A stretch of DNA of 64,000 nucleotides from Micromonospora trifolii (GCF_022229005.1 NZ_JAKKFD010000034.1:124001-188000), one strand, 5' to 3'. Shown: positions 41,096 through 55,222, counted from the stretch's first letter. Program-made: numbers and translations. The notes: a model not told the origin generated them from the letters alone.

Positions 41096-41365
41096 TCAGC
41101 CGACCGGCTGGCGCTCCCACTGGGTGCGGCTACTGACGGCGCGGGCGGCGGTCAGCTCGGCGACCAGGCGGTTCAGCTCGGCGCGTTGGTCGGCGCGGGC
41201 CCGGTCGGCGCAGACCGCCTCCCAGGCGTTGCCCCGGGCCGTCCGCATCCGTCCCTCGCCCACCACGGCGCGTTCCACGGTGTGCACCACTCCGACGGCG
41301 AGCGACGCCACCGTCCGCGAGATGGTGGTCAGTCCGATGGTCGGTTGCGGCTCGGAAATGCTCAT
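41096..41365 (-). CDS. Small hypothetical protein, 89 residues
   Basis: Starts at ATG 41365 after GAGGTGACC on the minus strand. MSISEPQPTIGLTTISRTVASLAVGVVHTVERAVVGEGRMRTARGNAWEAVCAD is followed by a helical DRARADQRAELNRLVAELTAA, probably a coiled coil. Function unknown. A good ribosome site and clean start support translation. It lies opposite the trp direction, between the Trp membrane protein and trpC. Confidence 0.65.
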   Translation of the reverse strand: MSISEPQPTIGLTTISRTVASLAVGVVHTVERAVVGEGRMRTARGNAWEAVCADRARADQRAELNRLVAELTAARAVSSRTQWERQPVG

Positions 41366-41765
41366 GGTCACCTCGCACGAGGAGTTGCTGCGGTCGGGGC
41401 AGGCGCGCCATCGAGTCTGCCCGAGGACGATGCTCGCCGGTCGACGTTTCGCCGCGGTGACCGCCCGGTCAACTGTCTCGCCTCGGCCGTGAGCAGGCAC
41501 CGTCCGTTCGGCCTTGAGCTTGCTCACAGCATCGATCGATGTCGCTGTGGTCGGGCGCGGAGGGGGAACTGGTGGCATGATCGATGGATCGGCCCGGTCT
41601 GACCGCGGCCGCCAGGCTCCATACCGCGTGACGGTGGTCGATACCGGAGGTGGCGCTGCGTGACAACCCCTTCACGGCAAGTCGGCCATTATGCCGCAGC
41701 CCTTTTCGTGAGCAGCGCCATACCCCCGGCATTCCGTGTCGGTCGGCTGGCCCTAGCATCGGCCC
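41366..41765. other. 400-base gap before trpC
   Basis: Holds divergent control regions for the small minus-strand gene and for trpC. Open frames cross it but none has a start site and protein character worth calling. No run of Trp codons or obvious attenuator hairpin is seen. It is locally richer in A+T near 41680-41740. Confidence 0.5.
41754..41759 (+). promoter_or_regulatory. -10 box of trpC, leaderless
   Basis: TAGCAT followed by exactly 6 bases and the ATG at 41766. This favours ATG 41766 as the start over the GTG at 41793, which has a GGAG 7 bases upstream. Confidence 0.55.
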
Positions 41766-42656
41766 ATGACGCCCGGAGAGGGGAGTCCGTTCGTGACTGC
41801 TGAGCATGCGCACGCGGAGGGGGACGAGGCCGGCCAGGCAGCGTCCGTAAGCGTGCTCGACGAGATTCTGGCTGGCGTGCGTGAAGACGTCGCCCGGCGC
41901 CAGGAGCAGGTTCCGCTGGAGCGGATCCGTGAACTGGCAGCGGCGGCGCCGCCGCCCATGGACGCGTACGCGGCGCTGCGCAAGCCCGGCGTGGCCGTGA
42001 TCGCCGAGGTGAAGCGCTCGTCGCCGTCCAAGGGCCGGCTGGCCGAGATCGCCGATCCGGCCGACCTCGCTGTCGACTACGCGGCCGGTGGGGCGCGGGC
42101 GATCAGCGTGCTGACCGAGGGCCGCTGGTTCGGCGGTTCGCTGGACGACCTGGCGGCCGTCCGTGCCGCGGTCACAGTGCCGGTGCTGCGTAAGGACTTC
42201 GTGGTCTCCAGCTATCAGATCCACGAGGCCCGCGCGCACGGCGCCGACCTGGTCCTGCTGATCGTCGCCGCACTCGAGCAGAACGTCCTGATGGGCCTGC
42301 TGGAGCGCATCGAGTCGCTGGGCATGACCGCTCTGGTCGAGGTGCACGACGAGGAAGAGGCCGACCGCGCGCTGGAGGCCGGCGCGCAGGTGATCGGGGT
42401 CAACGCCCGTGACCTGCGTACCCTGGAGGTCGACCGGTCGGTGTTCGAGCGGATCGCGCCGGGCCTGCCCAGCAGCGTCGTCAAGATCGCCGAGTCCGGC
42501 GTTCGTGGTCCGCACGACCTGATCCGGTACGCCTCCGCGGGCGCCGACGCGGTCCTCGTGGGCGAGGGCCTGGTCACCCAGAAGAGCCCCCGCGAGGCGG
42601 TCGCCGAGTTGGTCAACGCCGGCAACCACCCGGCAACGCCCCGGCCGGTGCGCTGA
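41766..42656 (+). CDS. trpC: Indole-3-glycerol phosphate synthase TrpC
   Basis: Closes CdRP to indole glycerol phosphate. 296 residues, or 287 from GTG 41793. TIM barrel with VLDEILAGVREDVARRQ, VIAEVKRSSPSKG (catalytic Lys), VPVLRKDFVVSSYQIHEARAHGAD, GVNARDLRTLEVD and KIAESGVRGP. An acidic N-terminal extension of about 25 residues precedes the family start. No trpF fusion is present, consistent with PriA doing that step. Confidence 0.95.
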   Translation: MTPGEGSPFVTAEHAHAEGDEAGQAASVSVLDEILAGVREDVARRQEQVPLERIRELAAAAPPPMDAYAALRKPGVAVIAEVKRSSPSKGRLAEIADPADLAVDYAAGGARAISVLTEGRWFGGSLDDLAAVRAAVTVPVLRKDFVVSSYQIHEARAHGADLVLLIVAALEQNVLMGLLERIESLGMTALVEVHDEEEADRALEAGAQVIGVNARDLRTLEVDRSVFERIAPGLPSSVVKIAESGVRGPHDLIRYASAGADAVLVGEGLVTQKSPREAVAELVNAGNHPATPRPVR

Positions 42657-42694
42657 CCCCGCGCCGGTCTGACGTCCCACCGAGAGGATTTCCG

Positions 42695-43933
42695 ATGAGC
42701 GCCGACGCGCTGGCCCCGGTGGCCGGCCCGCAGCCCGACTCCGCCGGCCACTTCGGCCGCTTCGGCGGTCGGTTCGTTCCCGAGGCCCTGGTGGCCGCGC
42801 TGGACGAGCTCGACGGGGCGTGGCGTACGGCGATGACGGACGAGTCCTTCCGGGCCGAGTTCGGCGCGCTGCTGCGCGACTACGCCGGCACGCCCTCGCT
42901 GCTCTATGAGGCCCGGCGGTTCTCCGCGAAGGTCGGCGCGCGGGTGCTGCTCAAGCGCGAGGACCTCAACCACACGGGTGCGCACAAGGTGCGCAACGTG
43001 CTCGGCCAGGCGCTGCTCACCAAGCGGATGGGCAAGACCCGGGTGATCGCGGAGACCGGCGCCGGCCAGCATGGTGTCGCCACCGCGACCGCCGCCGCCC
43101 TGTTCGACCTGGAGTGCGTGGTCTACATGGGCCAGGTCGACACCGAGCGGCAGGCCCTCAACGTGGCCCGGATGCGGATGCTCGGCGCCACTGTCGTCCC
43201 GGTCACCAACGGTTCGCGCACCCTCAAGGACGCGATGAACGAGGCGATGCGCGACTGGGTGGCCAACGTCGACGAGACGCACTACCTGATCGGCACCGCC
43301 GCGGGCCCGCACCCGTTCCCGGCGATGGTGCGCGACTTCGTGCGGGGCATCGGTGACGAGGCCCGTCAGCAGTGCCTGGACCTCACCGGCGGGTTGCCGG
43401 ACGCCGTCACCGCCTGCGTCGGCGGCGGCTCCAACGCGCTCGGCATCTTCCACGCCTTCGTGGGCGACGAGGCGGTGCGGCTGTACGGCTTCGAAGCCGG
43501 CGGCGACGGGGTGGCCACCGGCCGGCACGCGGCGAGCATCACCGGAGGATCCGCAGGGGTGCTGCACGGCACCCGCACGTTCGTGCTCCAGGACGCCGAC
43601 GGGCAGACCCTGGAGTCGCACTCGATCTCCGCCGGCCTGGACTATCCGGGCGTCGGGCCCGAGCACGCGTGGCTGCACGACACCGGCCGGGCGAACTACC
43701 TGCCGGTCACCGACGACGAGGCGATGGCCGCGTTCGAGCTGCTCTGCCGCACCGAGGGCATCATCCCGGCGATCGAGAGCGCACACGCGCTCGCCGGCAC
43801 CGTCGCGCTGGCCCCGAAGCTCGCCGTGGAGCTGGGCCGGGAGCCCACCATCGTGGTCAACCTCTCCGGGCGGGGCGACAAGGACGTGCACACCGCCGGC
43901 GACTACTTCGGCATCCTCGACAAGGAGCGGTGA
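42695..43933 (+). CDS. trpB: Tryptophan synthase beta chain TrpB
   Basis: PLP enzyme joining indole and serine. 412 residues from ATG after GAGAGG. The PLP lysine is K98 in LNHTGAHKVRN (HKINN is the usual form), with AETGAGQHGVATATAAAL and the Gly-rich phosphate loop CVGGGSNALGIFHAF. Two bases separate it from trpA-linked sequence, so the pair is cotranslated. Confidence 0.97.
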   Translation: MSADALAPVAGPQPDSAGHFGRFGGRFVPEALVAALDELDGAWRTAMTDESFRAEFGALLRDYAGTPSLLYEARRFSAKVGARVLLKREDLNHTGAHKVRNVLGQALLTKRMGKTRVIAETGAGQHGVATATAAALFDLECVVYMGQVDTERQALNVARMRMLGATVVPVTNGSRTLKDAMNEAMRDWVANVDETHYLIGTAAGPHPFPAMVRDFVRGIGDEARQQCLDLTGGLPDAVTACVGGGSNALGIFHAFVGDEAVRLYGFEAGGDGVATGRHAASITGGSAGVLHGTRTFVLQDADGQTLESHSISAGLDYPGVGPEHAWLHDTGRANYLPVTDDEAMAAFELLCRTEGIIPAIESAHALAGTVALAPKLAVELGREPTIVVNLSGRGDKDVHTAGDYFGILDKER

Positions 43934-43934
43934 G

Positions 43935-44738
43935 ATGAGCCGGATCGGGGTGGCCTTCGACAAGGCCCGCGCCGACGGACGGGCACTGCTGGTCGGCTGC
44001 ATGCCGGCCGGTTTCCCCACCGTCGAGGGCAGCATCGCCGCGATGACCGCCATGGTCGAGGCCGGCGTCGACGTGATCGAGGTGGAGATCCCCTACTCCG
44101 ACCCGGTGATGGACGGGCCGGTGATCCAGCGGGCCAGTGACATCGCGCTGGCCGGGGGCGTACGCACCGCGGACACGATGCGCATCATCGAGGCGGTGGC
44201 GGCCACCGGCGCCCCGGTGGTCACCATGACCTACTGGAATCCGGTCGAGCGGTACGGCGTGGACGTCTTCGCCCGTGACCTCGCCTCCGCCGGCGGCACC
44301 GGCCTGATCACCCCGGACCTCATCCCCGACGAGGCCGACGAGTGGCTGGCCGCCTCGGACGCGCACGGGCTGGACCGCACGTTCCTGGTCTCGCCGTCGT
44401 CCACCGACGCCCGGCTGGCGATGACTGTGCAGCACTGCCGCGGGTTCGTCTACGCGACCGCCGTGATGGGCGTGACCGGCGCCCGGGCGCGTACCTCCGA
44501 CGCCGCCCCGACGCTGGTCTCCCGGGCCCGCGCGGTCACCGACCTGCCGATCGGTGTCGGCCTGGGGGTGGGCACCGGCGCGCAGGCCGGCACCGTCGCC
44601 GGTTACGCCGACGGGGTGATCGTGGGCAGCGCGTTGGTCCGGTGTGTGCTCGACGCGCCCACCGAGGCCGAAGGGCTTGCCGCCCTGCGCACGCTCAGCG
44701 CCGAACTCGCCGAGGGTGTCCGTAACCCCACCCGCTGA
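43935..44738 (+). CDS. trpA: Tryptophan synthase alpha chain TrpA
   Basis: Cleaves indole glycerol phosphate and channels indole to TrpB. 267 residues from ATG 43935, one base after the trpB stop. Catalytic Glu and Asp lie in DVIEVEIPYSDPVMDGPVIQ, and GLITPDLIPDEADEW and GVGLGVGTGAQAG are conserved. A strong inverted repeat follows. Confidence 0.97.
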   Translation: MSRIGVAFDKARADGRALLVGCMPAGFPTVEGSIAAMTAMVEAGVDVIEVEIPYSDPVMDGPVIQRASDIALAGGVRTADTMRIIEAVAATGAPVVTMTYWNPVERYGVDVFARDLASAGGTGLITPDLIPDEADEWLAASDAHGLDRTFLVSPSSTDARLAMTVQHCRGFVYATAVMGVTGARARTSDAAPTLVSRARAVTDLPIGVGLGVGTGAQAGTVAGYADGVIVGSALVRCVLDAPTEAEGLAALRTLSAELAEGVRNPTR

Positions 44739-44782
44739 TCGCTGTCGCGTCGTCGGGTCGGGTAGCTCTTCCCTGGTGAGCG

Positions 44783-44820
44783 TGATGTCGGTGAGTCATC
44801 ACGATGACTCACCGACATCA
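44783..44820. terminator. Perfect 38-base inverted repeat after trpA
   Basis: Two 18-base arms (44783-44800 and 44803-44820) pair perfectly around a 2-base centre. It lies 44 bases after trpA and overlaps the stop of the convergent NUDIX gene, so a two-way terminator is most likely. It is less GC-rich than usual terminators here. Confidence 0.7.
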
Positions 44821-45368
44821 GACTCGATCGCGTGACGGCCACCGGGCCCTCGGCTCCAGGACGGCGGCGGGCCCGTCGCTGCCTCGCCGCGTTGCTCCGG
44901 TGGCTGCACGGTGCCGGGCACGCAGGGGACGTCGCGGAGCACGCCGGAGCGGCCGGCCGTCGCGTCGGTGACGGCGGCCCGGGTGAGCGGGGTGACCACC
45001 TCGGGCAGCGCGTCGGGGGAGTGCCACGACAACCGGCAGCCCGGCGGTGGGTCGCTGGCGGGTCGGACCCCGGCCGCGCGGGCCCGGAACACGTGCACGA
45101 GAACGTCCGGCAGCGGCCCGGCGCGTCCGGCGGCGGCATCGCCCGAGGGGACGCTCAGGTGGTAGACCCCGACCAGGTCGACCAGCTCGATGTCCCAGCC
45201 GGTCTCCGCGCGGATGTCCCGTAGCGCCGCCCGAACCGGGCCCTCGGCCGGGCGCAGCCGTCCGCCGGGCAACGCGTAGCGGCGGGCACCCCGACCCTGC
45301 TGGCAGAGCAGCACCCGACCGGTGTCGTCGGTGACGACCGCGGCGACCGCCCAGGTGAGCGCGCTCAT
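44799..45368 (-). CDS. NUDIX domain protein with imperfect Nudix box
   Basis: Possible nucleoside-diphosphate-X hydrolase, 189 residues from ATG 45368. The Nudix box GGRLRPAEGPVRAALRDIRAE deviates from REUxEE: the first metal Glu is Asp and the next is Ala, so activity may be low. The beta strands before (ALTWAVAAVVTDDTGRVLLCQQG) fit the fold. The C-terminal 60 residues are Pro/Gly-rich. The stop lies in the inverted repeat. Confidence 0.85.
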   Translation of the reverse strand: MSALTWAVAAVVTDDTGRVLLCQQGRGARRYALPGGRLRPAEGPVRAALRDIRAETGWDIELVDLVGVYHLSVPSGDAAAGRAGPLPDVLVHVFRARAAGVRPASDPPPGCRLSWHSPDALPEVVTPLTRAAVTDATAGRSGVLRDVPCVPGTVQPPEQRGEAATGPPPSWSRGPGGRHAIESDVGESS

Positions 45369-45456
45369 GGACAAAGAGCCTACGGCGACGCAAACCAGAA
45401 GTCACCGGGATGCGCCCTCCGGCGGCCCGGGGTGCCGCTGCGGGGGTGTGCAGCGG

Positions 45457-45462
45457 TAGCGT
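45457..45462 (+). promoter_or_regulatory. -10 box of lgt
   Basis: TAGCGT ends 8 bases before the GTG at 45471. Confidence 0.45.
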
Positions 45463-45470
45463 GTGCACCC

Positions 45471-46652
45471 GTGACCCTCGCCTCGCTCTCCCCCCAGGCG
45501 GCCCTGCCCAGCCCCAGCACCGCGGTCTGGCAGCTCGGGCCGGTGCCGATCCGGGCCTACGCGCTCTGCATCATCGCCGGCATCGTGCTGGCCTGCTGGG
45601 TGACGGAGCGCCGGCTGCGGCAGCGCGGCGTCGCGCCCGGCGCGGTGCTCGACATCGCCGTCTGGGCGGTGCCCGCAGGCATCATCGGCGCCCGGATCTA
45701 CCACGTGGTCACCTCACCGGAGAAGTACTTCGGCGCCGGCGGGGACCCGATGAAGGCGTTCGCCATCTGGGAGGGCGGCCTCGGCATCTGGGGCGCCGTC
45801 GCCGGTGGGGCGGTCGGTGCCTGGATCGCGGCCCGACAGCTCGGCATTCCGTTCGGTGTGGTGGCCGACGCGCTGGCCCCCGGGCTGCCGCTGGCCCAGG
45901 CCGTCGGCCGGATCGGCAACTGGTTCAACAACGAGCTCTTCGGTGGCCGGACCACACTGCCGTGGGGTCTGCAGATCCACCGGATGGACCCGGACAACCC
46001 CGGGCACGCGCTGCGCGACGATGCCGGCCAGCCGATCCTCGAACCGGGTCTCTACCAGCCGACCTTCCTCTACGAGGCGTTGTGGAACCTCGGCGTCGTG
46101 GCTCTGGTCCTCATCCTCGACCGCCGGCTGAAGCTGGGCCGGGGCCGGGCGTTCGCGCTCTACGTGATGGGTTACACCGTCGGCCGGTTCTGGATCGAGC
46201 TGATGCGCACCGACGAGGCCAACCAGATCCTCGGTGTCCGGCTCAACGTCTGGACCGCCGCCCTGGTCTTCCTCGGCGCCCTCATCTACTTCGTACGCGT
46301 GCGTGGCCCTCGGGACTACCTGATTCCGCTCGGCCCGGCGGCGACGACGACCCCGCCCCCCACGTCGGACCTGTCCCAGGTCGACCTCTCCGAGCGGGAG
46401 ACCCCCACGCGGGCCGCCGCGCCGGAGGGCTACCGGGTGGTGAGCGAGGAGCAGTACGCCGCCTGGCAGGACACCGGCGTCGTACCGCCGGCGAACGACG
46501 ACGACTCCCGGCCGGATGACAGCGAGCCGTCCGACGACACGGCAGCCGCCGACCTCGCGTCGAGCGACGACGAGCCGGCGGACGATCCGTCCGCCGCTCG
46601 CACCGACCGGGCCGACGCCACTGGCGCGCGTCCCGCCGACCGGGACAGCTGA
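45471..46652 (+). CDS. lgt: Prolipoprotein diacylglyceryl transferase Lgt with acidic tail
   Basis: Membrane enzyme that attaches diacylglycerol to the lipobox Cys of prolipoproteins, acting before LspA. From GTG 45471 it has 393 residues, starting MTLASLSPQAALPSPSTAVWQLGPVPIRAYALCII. About seven membrane spans; the signature GRIGNWFNNELFGGRTTLPWGL contains the essential Arg and Asn. From about 285 on, roughly 105 residues form a Pro/Asp/Ser-rich acidic tail, so it is longer than typical Lgt (260-300). The tail is probably cytoplasmic and disordered. Confidence 0.93.
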   Translation: MTLASLSPQAALPSPSTAVWQLGPVPIRAYALCIIAGIVLACWVTERRLRQRGVAPGAVLDIAVWAVPAGIIGARIYHVVTSPEKYFGAGGDPMKAFAIWEGGLGIWGAVAGGAVGAWIAARQLGIPFGVVADALAPGLPLAQAVGRIGNWFNNELFGGRTTLPWGLQIHRMDPDNPGHALRDDAGQPILEPGLYQPTFLYEALWNLGVVALVLILDRRLKLGRGRAFALYVMGYTVGRFWIELMRTDEANQILGVRLNVWTAALVFLGALIYFVRVRGPRDYLIPLGPAATTTPPPTSDLSQVDLSERETPTRAAAPEGYRVVSEEQYAAWQDTGVVPPANDDDSRPDDSEPSDDTAAADLASSDDEPADDPSAARTDRADATGARPADRDS

Positions 46653-46661
46653 GCGGCACCG

Positions 46662-47849
46662 ATGCGAAGCGCGGTGGTGGTCGGCGCAGGGGTCGGTGGC
46701 CTCGCCGTGGCCGGCGCGCTGGCCCGTTCCGGCTGGCAGGTCACAGTGTTGGAACGCGCCGAACGGGTCCGCCCCGAGCCGACCGCAGTGGTGCTCTGGC
46801 CCAACGGTGTCCGCGCGCTCCAGGCCCTCGGCCTCGGCGCCGGCCTGGCCGCCATCGCCACCCCGTTGCCCGACGGCGGCGTCCGTCGCCCGGACGGGCA
46901 CTGGCTCGTGCAGCCCCGGCCCATCCCGGCCGACCGGATGCCGGTGGTGGTGCACCGGGAGGATCTGCACGACGCGCTGATCGCCGGCCTCGGCGAGCGG
47001 GTCGAGTTGCGGACCGGGGTGACAGTGCGCCACGTCCGGGTCGAGCCGGGCGAGCGGCCGGGAGTCAGCGACGGGCGGCAGACCATCGAGGCCGACCTGG
47101 TGGTGGCCGCTGACGGCACGGACAGCGGCATCCGCCGCCAACTCGCGCCCGAGTCCCGGGTGGTCAGCTCCGGGTGCGCCGCCTGGCGGGCCGTCATCCC
47201 CTGGTACCAGGCACCTCGGCTCCCCGACGATCAGCCGTTGGCCGGTGAGATTCTCGGCGCGGGTTACCGGTTCGTGGCCGCGTCGCTGGGCGAGCGCGGC
47301 TCCTCGGGCGGGTCCAGCCGGGGCGGCATCTACTGGGTGGCCACGGCCGCCGGCGCGCCCCGCCCGGAACCACCGGAGACCCAGCTCGCCCTGCTGCGCC
47401 GCTGGTACGCGGGCTGGCCCGAGCCGGTCGGCGCGCTGCTGGACGCCACCGAGCCGGCCGACCTGGTCCAACAGGAGGTTCGCGAGCTGCGCCCGCTGCC
47501 CCGGGCGTACGGCTTTCCGGTCGGGCCCGGTGGGGTGGTGCTGCTCGGCGACGCGGCGCACGCCATGCCGCCGCACCTCGGGCAGGGCGCCTGCCTCGCG
47601 TTCGAGGACGCCGCCACGCTCGCGTCGCTGCTGCGGGAGGCCCGACTGCCCGACGCCGTCCAGGCGTACGACAGGGTGCGCCGCCCCCGGGCCGCGACAG
47701 TGGTCCGGCAGACCCGGCGGATGTCGGCGGTGCTCCAGACCCGGGGTCGGCTCGCGCTGCGCGCGCGGGACGCCGCGCTGGGCACCATCAACTCCCGACT
47801 GATCTCCAGCGCCGTCGCCTCCGCCGCCCAGTGGCGCCCACCGACCTGA
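46662..47849 (+). CDS. FAD-dependent monooxygenase (PHBH-like)
   Basis: Group A flavin hydroxylase, 395 residues, 9 bases after lgt. The FAD loop VVVGAGVGGLAVAGALARSG is at the N-terminus, LVVAADGTDSGIRRQL is the DG motif and GDAAHAMPPHLGQGACLAFEDA the GD motif. Aromatic or polyketide-like hydroxylation is typical; substrate not known. A hairpin overlaps its stop. Confidence 0.9.
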   Translation: MRSAVVVGAGVGGLAVAGALARSGWQVTVLERAERVRPEPTAVVLWPNGVRALQALGLGAGLAAIATPLPDGGVRRPDGHWLVQPRPIPADRMPVVVHREDLHDALIAGLGERVELRTGVTVRHVRVEPGERPGVSDGRQTIEADLVVAADGTDSGIRRQLAPESRVVSSGCAAWRAVIPWYQAPRLPDDQPLAGEILGAGYRFVAASLGERGSSGGSSRGGIYWVATAAGAPRPEPPETQLALLRRWYAGWPEPVGALLDATEPADLVQQEVRELRPLPRAYGFPVGPGGVVLLGDAAHAMPPHLGQGACLAFEDAATLASLLREARLPDAVQAYDRVRRPRAATVVRQTRRMSAVLQTRGRLALRARDAALGTINSRLISSAVASAAQWRPPT

Positions 47850-47871
47850 CCTCGGCCGAGGGGCAGGTCAG
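47846..47871. terminator. Hairpin between convergent genes
   Basis: CTGACCT at 47846-47852 pairs with AGGTCAG at 47865-47871, and an inner CTCGG/CCGAG adds to the stem. It includes the monooxygenase stop. Confidence 0.5.
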
Positions 47872-47881
47872 CGGGGGCCGG

Positions 47882-48727
47882 TCAGGGGATGAGCGCGGCG
47901 GGTTCGGCGATGCAGGCGGTTCCGATTCGGCGGAAGCCGACCCGTAGGTAGACCCGCGCGATCTCTTCGCTGCCCGCGGAGAGGAAGACCAGCTCGGTGC
48001 CGGCCGCCAGCAGTTCCCGGGCCAGGGTGGCGGTGAGCGCGGCGCCCAGCCCGCGTCGTCGGGCGGACGGCAGGGTGGCCACCCCGGCGATCTCCGCGAC
48101 GTCGTCGACCCGCATCGCCATGCCGCTGGCCAGTGCGCCCTCGGTCGGCGTGCCGGCCAGCGCGGAGATCCGTCGCCCGTCGGCGATCCGGGCCCGCTCC
48201 TCGTCGAGCGCTGCCAGTTCGAGTTCGGTGACGGCGGCGTCGCGTTCGGCCGGGCCGGCCCCACCGGGCGCGGTGCCGGCGGCGGCGAACGCCACAGCTG
48301 CCACCGCACGCCGGGCGGCGACATCGGCGGCGAAGCCGGGGGAGTCCGCTGCCAGCACCCGCACCGCCGCGTCGGTGAGCGTCGCCGGGTCGGGCAGCGC
48401 GCTCGGGTCGAGCACCATCAGCGGCGCCTCCAGCACGCTGAGCCCCGCCGAGCGGGCCACCGCCAGCAGTTCGGGGGCCGTCTCGTGCACCCACTCGAAC
48501 GCCTCCGGCAGGCCCAGCTTCCGCTGGCGCTCGCGGACCGAGGCCACGTCGGCCAGCGACGGCGGCTCGGTGGCGTCGATGCGGGGACGGGCGTAGAACG
48601 GCCAGCCGTCGCCTTCGCGGACGAACAGCACCAGCCCGCCATGATCCTCCGCACCGGCGACGTCGCGGGGCACCGCGTCGTAGAAGCGTTCCAACCGGTC
48701 GAAGACGTGCTTGTGTAGCGGATCCAC
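47882..48727 (-). CDS. GNAT family acetyltransferase
   Basis: 281 residues from GTG 48727. The C-terminal GNAT fold has the acetyl-CoA motif SARRRGLGAALTATLARELLAAG and the final strand-helix LSAGSEEIARVYLRVGFRRIG. The N-terminal half, with WPFYARPRIDATEPPSLADV and VHETAPELLAVA, is an extra domain common in actinobacterial GNATs. Acceptor unknown. TAGTCT lies 6 bases before the start. Confidence 0.88.
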   Translation of the reverse strand: MDPLHKHVFDRLERFYDAVPRDVAGAEDHGGLVLFVREGDGWPFYARPRIDATEPPSLADVASVRERQRKLGLPEAFEWVHETAPELLAVARSAGLSVLEAPLMVLDPSALPDPATLTDAAVRVLAADSPGFAADVAARRAVAAVAFAAAGTAPGGAGPAERDAAVTELELAALDEERARIADGRRISALAGTPTEGALASGMAMRVDDVAEIAGVATLPSARRRGLGAALTATLARELLAAGTELVFLSAGSEEIARVYLRVGFRRIGTACIAEPAALIP

Positions 48728-48733
48728 CGCGCG

Positions 48734-48739
48734 AGACTA
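48734..48739 (-). promoter_or_regulatory. -10 box of the GNAT gene
   Basis: On the minus strand TAGTCT is followed by 6 bases and the GTG at 48727. Confidence 0.5.
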
Positions 48740-48871
48740 CACGTCCCAGCCAGTGGACGGTGTGATCAATCTCGGGTGGCCGTGCGGCCCCGGCCCTAAC
48801 GTAGACTCAATAGACCCACGGGCCGACGTCGTCCCCACCATGATCCAACCTGAGTGACGACAGGAGGCCCG

Positions 48872-53570
<4,699 letters not shown>

Positions 53571-53578
<8 letters not shown>

Positions 53579-55106
53579 CCCGAACGGTTTCCTGCGCTAC
53601 GACCGGCGACTGCCGGCCCGCCGCCCGGTGCCGGTGCGGATCAGCGACTGGCGGGAGGTGTACCCGCCGGCCGGCGAGGAGTTGGTCCGTGAGCAGGCCA
53701 CCCGATGCATGGACTGCGGCATCCCGTTCTGTCACGACGGCTGTCCGCTGGGCAATCGCATCCCGGACTGGAACGACCTGGTGCGTACCGGCAACTGGGA
53801 CGCCGCTGTGGAGTCCCTGCACGCCACGAACAACTTCCCGGAGTTCACCGGCCGGCTCTGCCCGGCGCCCTGCGAGGCGGCCTGTGTGCTCGGCATCTCC
53901 GGCGGTCAACCGGTGACCATCAAGCAGGTCGAGGTGGAGATCGCCGACGCCGCCGCGGCGCGCGGGTTCATCCCCCGCCCGGTGCCGGCGCCGTCGGGCC
54001 GGTCGGTCGCCGTCGTCGGCTCCGGGCCCGCCGGCCTCGCCGCCGCGCAGCAGTTGGCCCGCGCCGGTCACGCGGTGACCGTGTACGAACGCGACGACGC
54101 GATCGGTGGCCTGCTCCGGTACGGCATCCCCGACTTCAAGTTGGAGAAGCGGCACATCGACGCCCGGTTGGCCCAGCTCACCGCCGAGGGGGTGCGCTTT
54201 CGCACCGGCGTGAACGTCGGGGTGGACGTCACCGCCGAGCAGTTGCGCGCCGAGCACGACGCGGTGCTGCTGGCCTGTGGGGCGTTGCAGGGCCGGGACA
54301 CCCCGGAGACCCCGGGGCGGGCGCTTCGGGGCGTACACCAGGCGATGGCGCATCTGGTCGCGGCGAATCGCGCGGTTGCCACGGCGGCCATCGACCAGGC
54401 TGGCGTGGTGGCCACCGGCGAGCGTCGGCTGGCGCGGGCGGTGTTGCCCGACGGCACCCCGATCGACGCGGCCGGCAAGCACGTGGTGATCATCGGTGGC
54501 GGTGACACGGCGGCCGACTGTCTCGGCGTCGCGCACCGTCAGGGCGCCGCTGGCGTGCACCAGCTCGACCTGTACCCGCAGCCGCCGCAGGAGCGCGACG
54601 AGGCCCGGGACCCGTGGCCGACCTGGCCGTGGGTGTTGCGCAGCTACCCGGCGCACGAGGAGGGTGGCGCGCGGGTCTTCGCCGTGGCGGTGCAGGAGTT
54701 CGTGGACGACGGCACCGGCCAGGTGCGGGCGGTGCGGATCGCCGAGGTGACAGTGGAGAAGCGCGACGGCCGGCGGGTCGTCACGGTGGTGCCGGGCTCC
54801 GAGCGGGAGCTGCCGGCCGATCTGGTGCTGTTGGCGATCGGCTTCGAGGGCACCGAGCAGCAGCCGCTGCTGGCCCAGTTCGGTGTGGCCCGCAACCCTC
54901 GGGGTGCCATCGACGCTGGCGACGACTGGCAGACCGACGCCGACGGGGTGTTCGTGGCCGGTGACATGCACCGGGGCGCCTCGTTGATCGTCTGGGCCAT
55001 CGCCGAGGGGCGGGCGGTGGCCGCCGCCATCCACGGCTATCTGGGTGGTGTCGGTGCGTTGCCGGCCCCGGTGGGCCCGGCCGCGCAGGCTCTCGCCGCT
55101 CGCTGA
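53571..55106 (+). CDS. gltD: Glutamate synthase small subunit GltD
   Basis: NADPH- and FAD-dependent beta subunit that feeds electrons to GltB. 511 residues; the GTG lies inside the last codons of gltB (8-base overlap). N-terminal 4Fe-4S cysteines are in CMDCGIPFCHDGCPLG and CPAPCEAACVLG; the FAD loop is VAVVGSGPAGLAAAQQL and the NADPH loop VVIIGGGDTAADCLG. Confidence 0.97.
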
Positions 55107-55115
55107 GGTGCGGGC

Positions 55116-55156
55116 GTCCGGTCGGTGCGGCAGGTCCGCCGCCGCACCGGCCGGAC
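55116..55156 (+). terminator. Hairpin after gltD
   Basis: Sixteen-base arms (55116-55131 and 55141-55156) pair with one G-T pair around a 9-base loop, 9 bases after the gltD stop. Confidence 0.8.
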
Positions 55157-55201
55157 ATTCCCGCTGGTGAAGCCGCTCACAAAGGTGGGCGAAAAGGTTT
55201 G

Positions 55202-55222
55202 AGCCGGCAAGACTTGCCGGCT
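55202..55222. promoter_or_regulatory. 21-base palindrome upstream of MFS exporter
   Basis: AGCCGGCAAG at 55202-55211, one central A, then CTTGCCGGCT, perfectly symmetric. It sits 58 bases before the MFS GTG and after the gltD terminator, so it is a likely operator. Confidence 0.55.

Noticed and set aside
41366..41765. trp leader peptide and attenuator before trpC
   Set aside because: No short frame with Trp runs or alternative hairpins was found.
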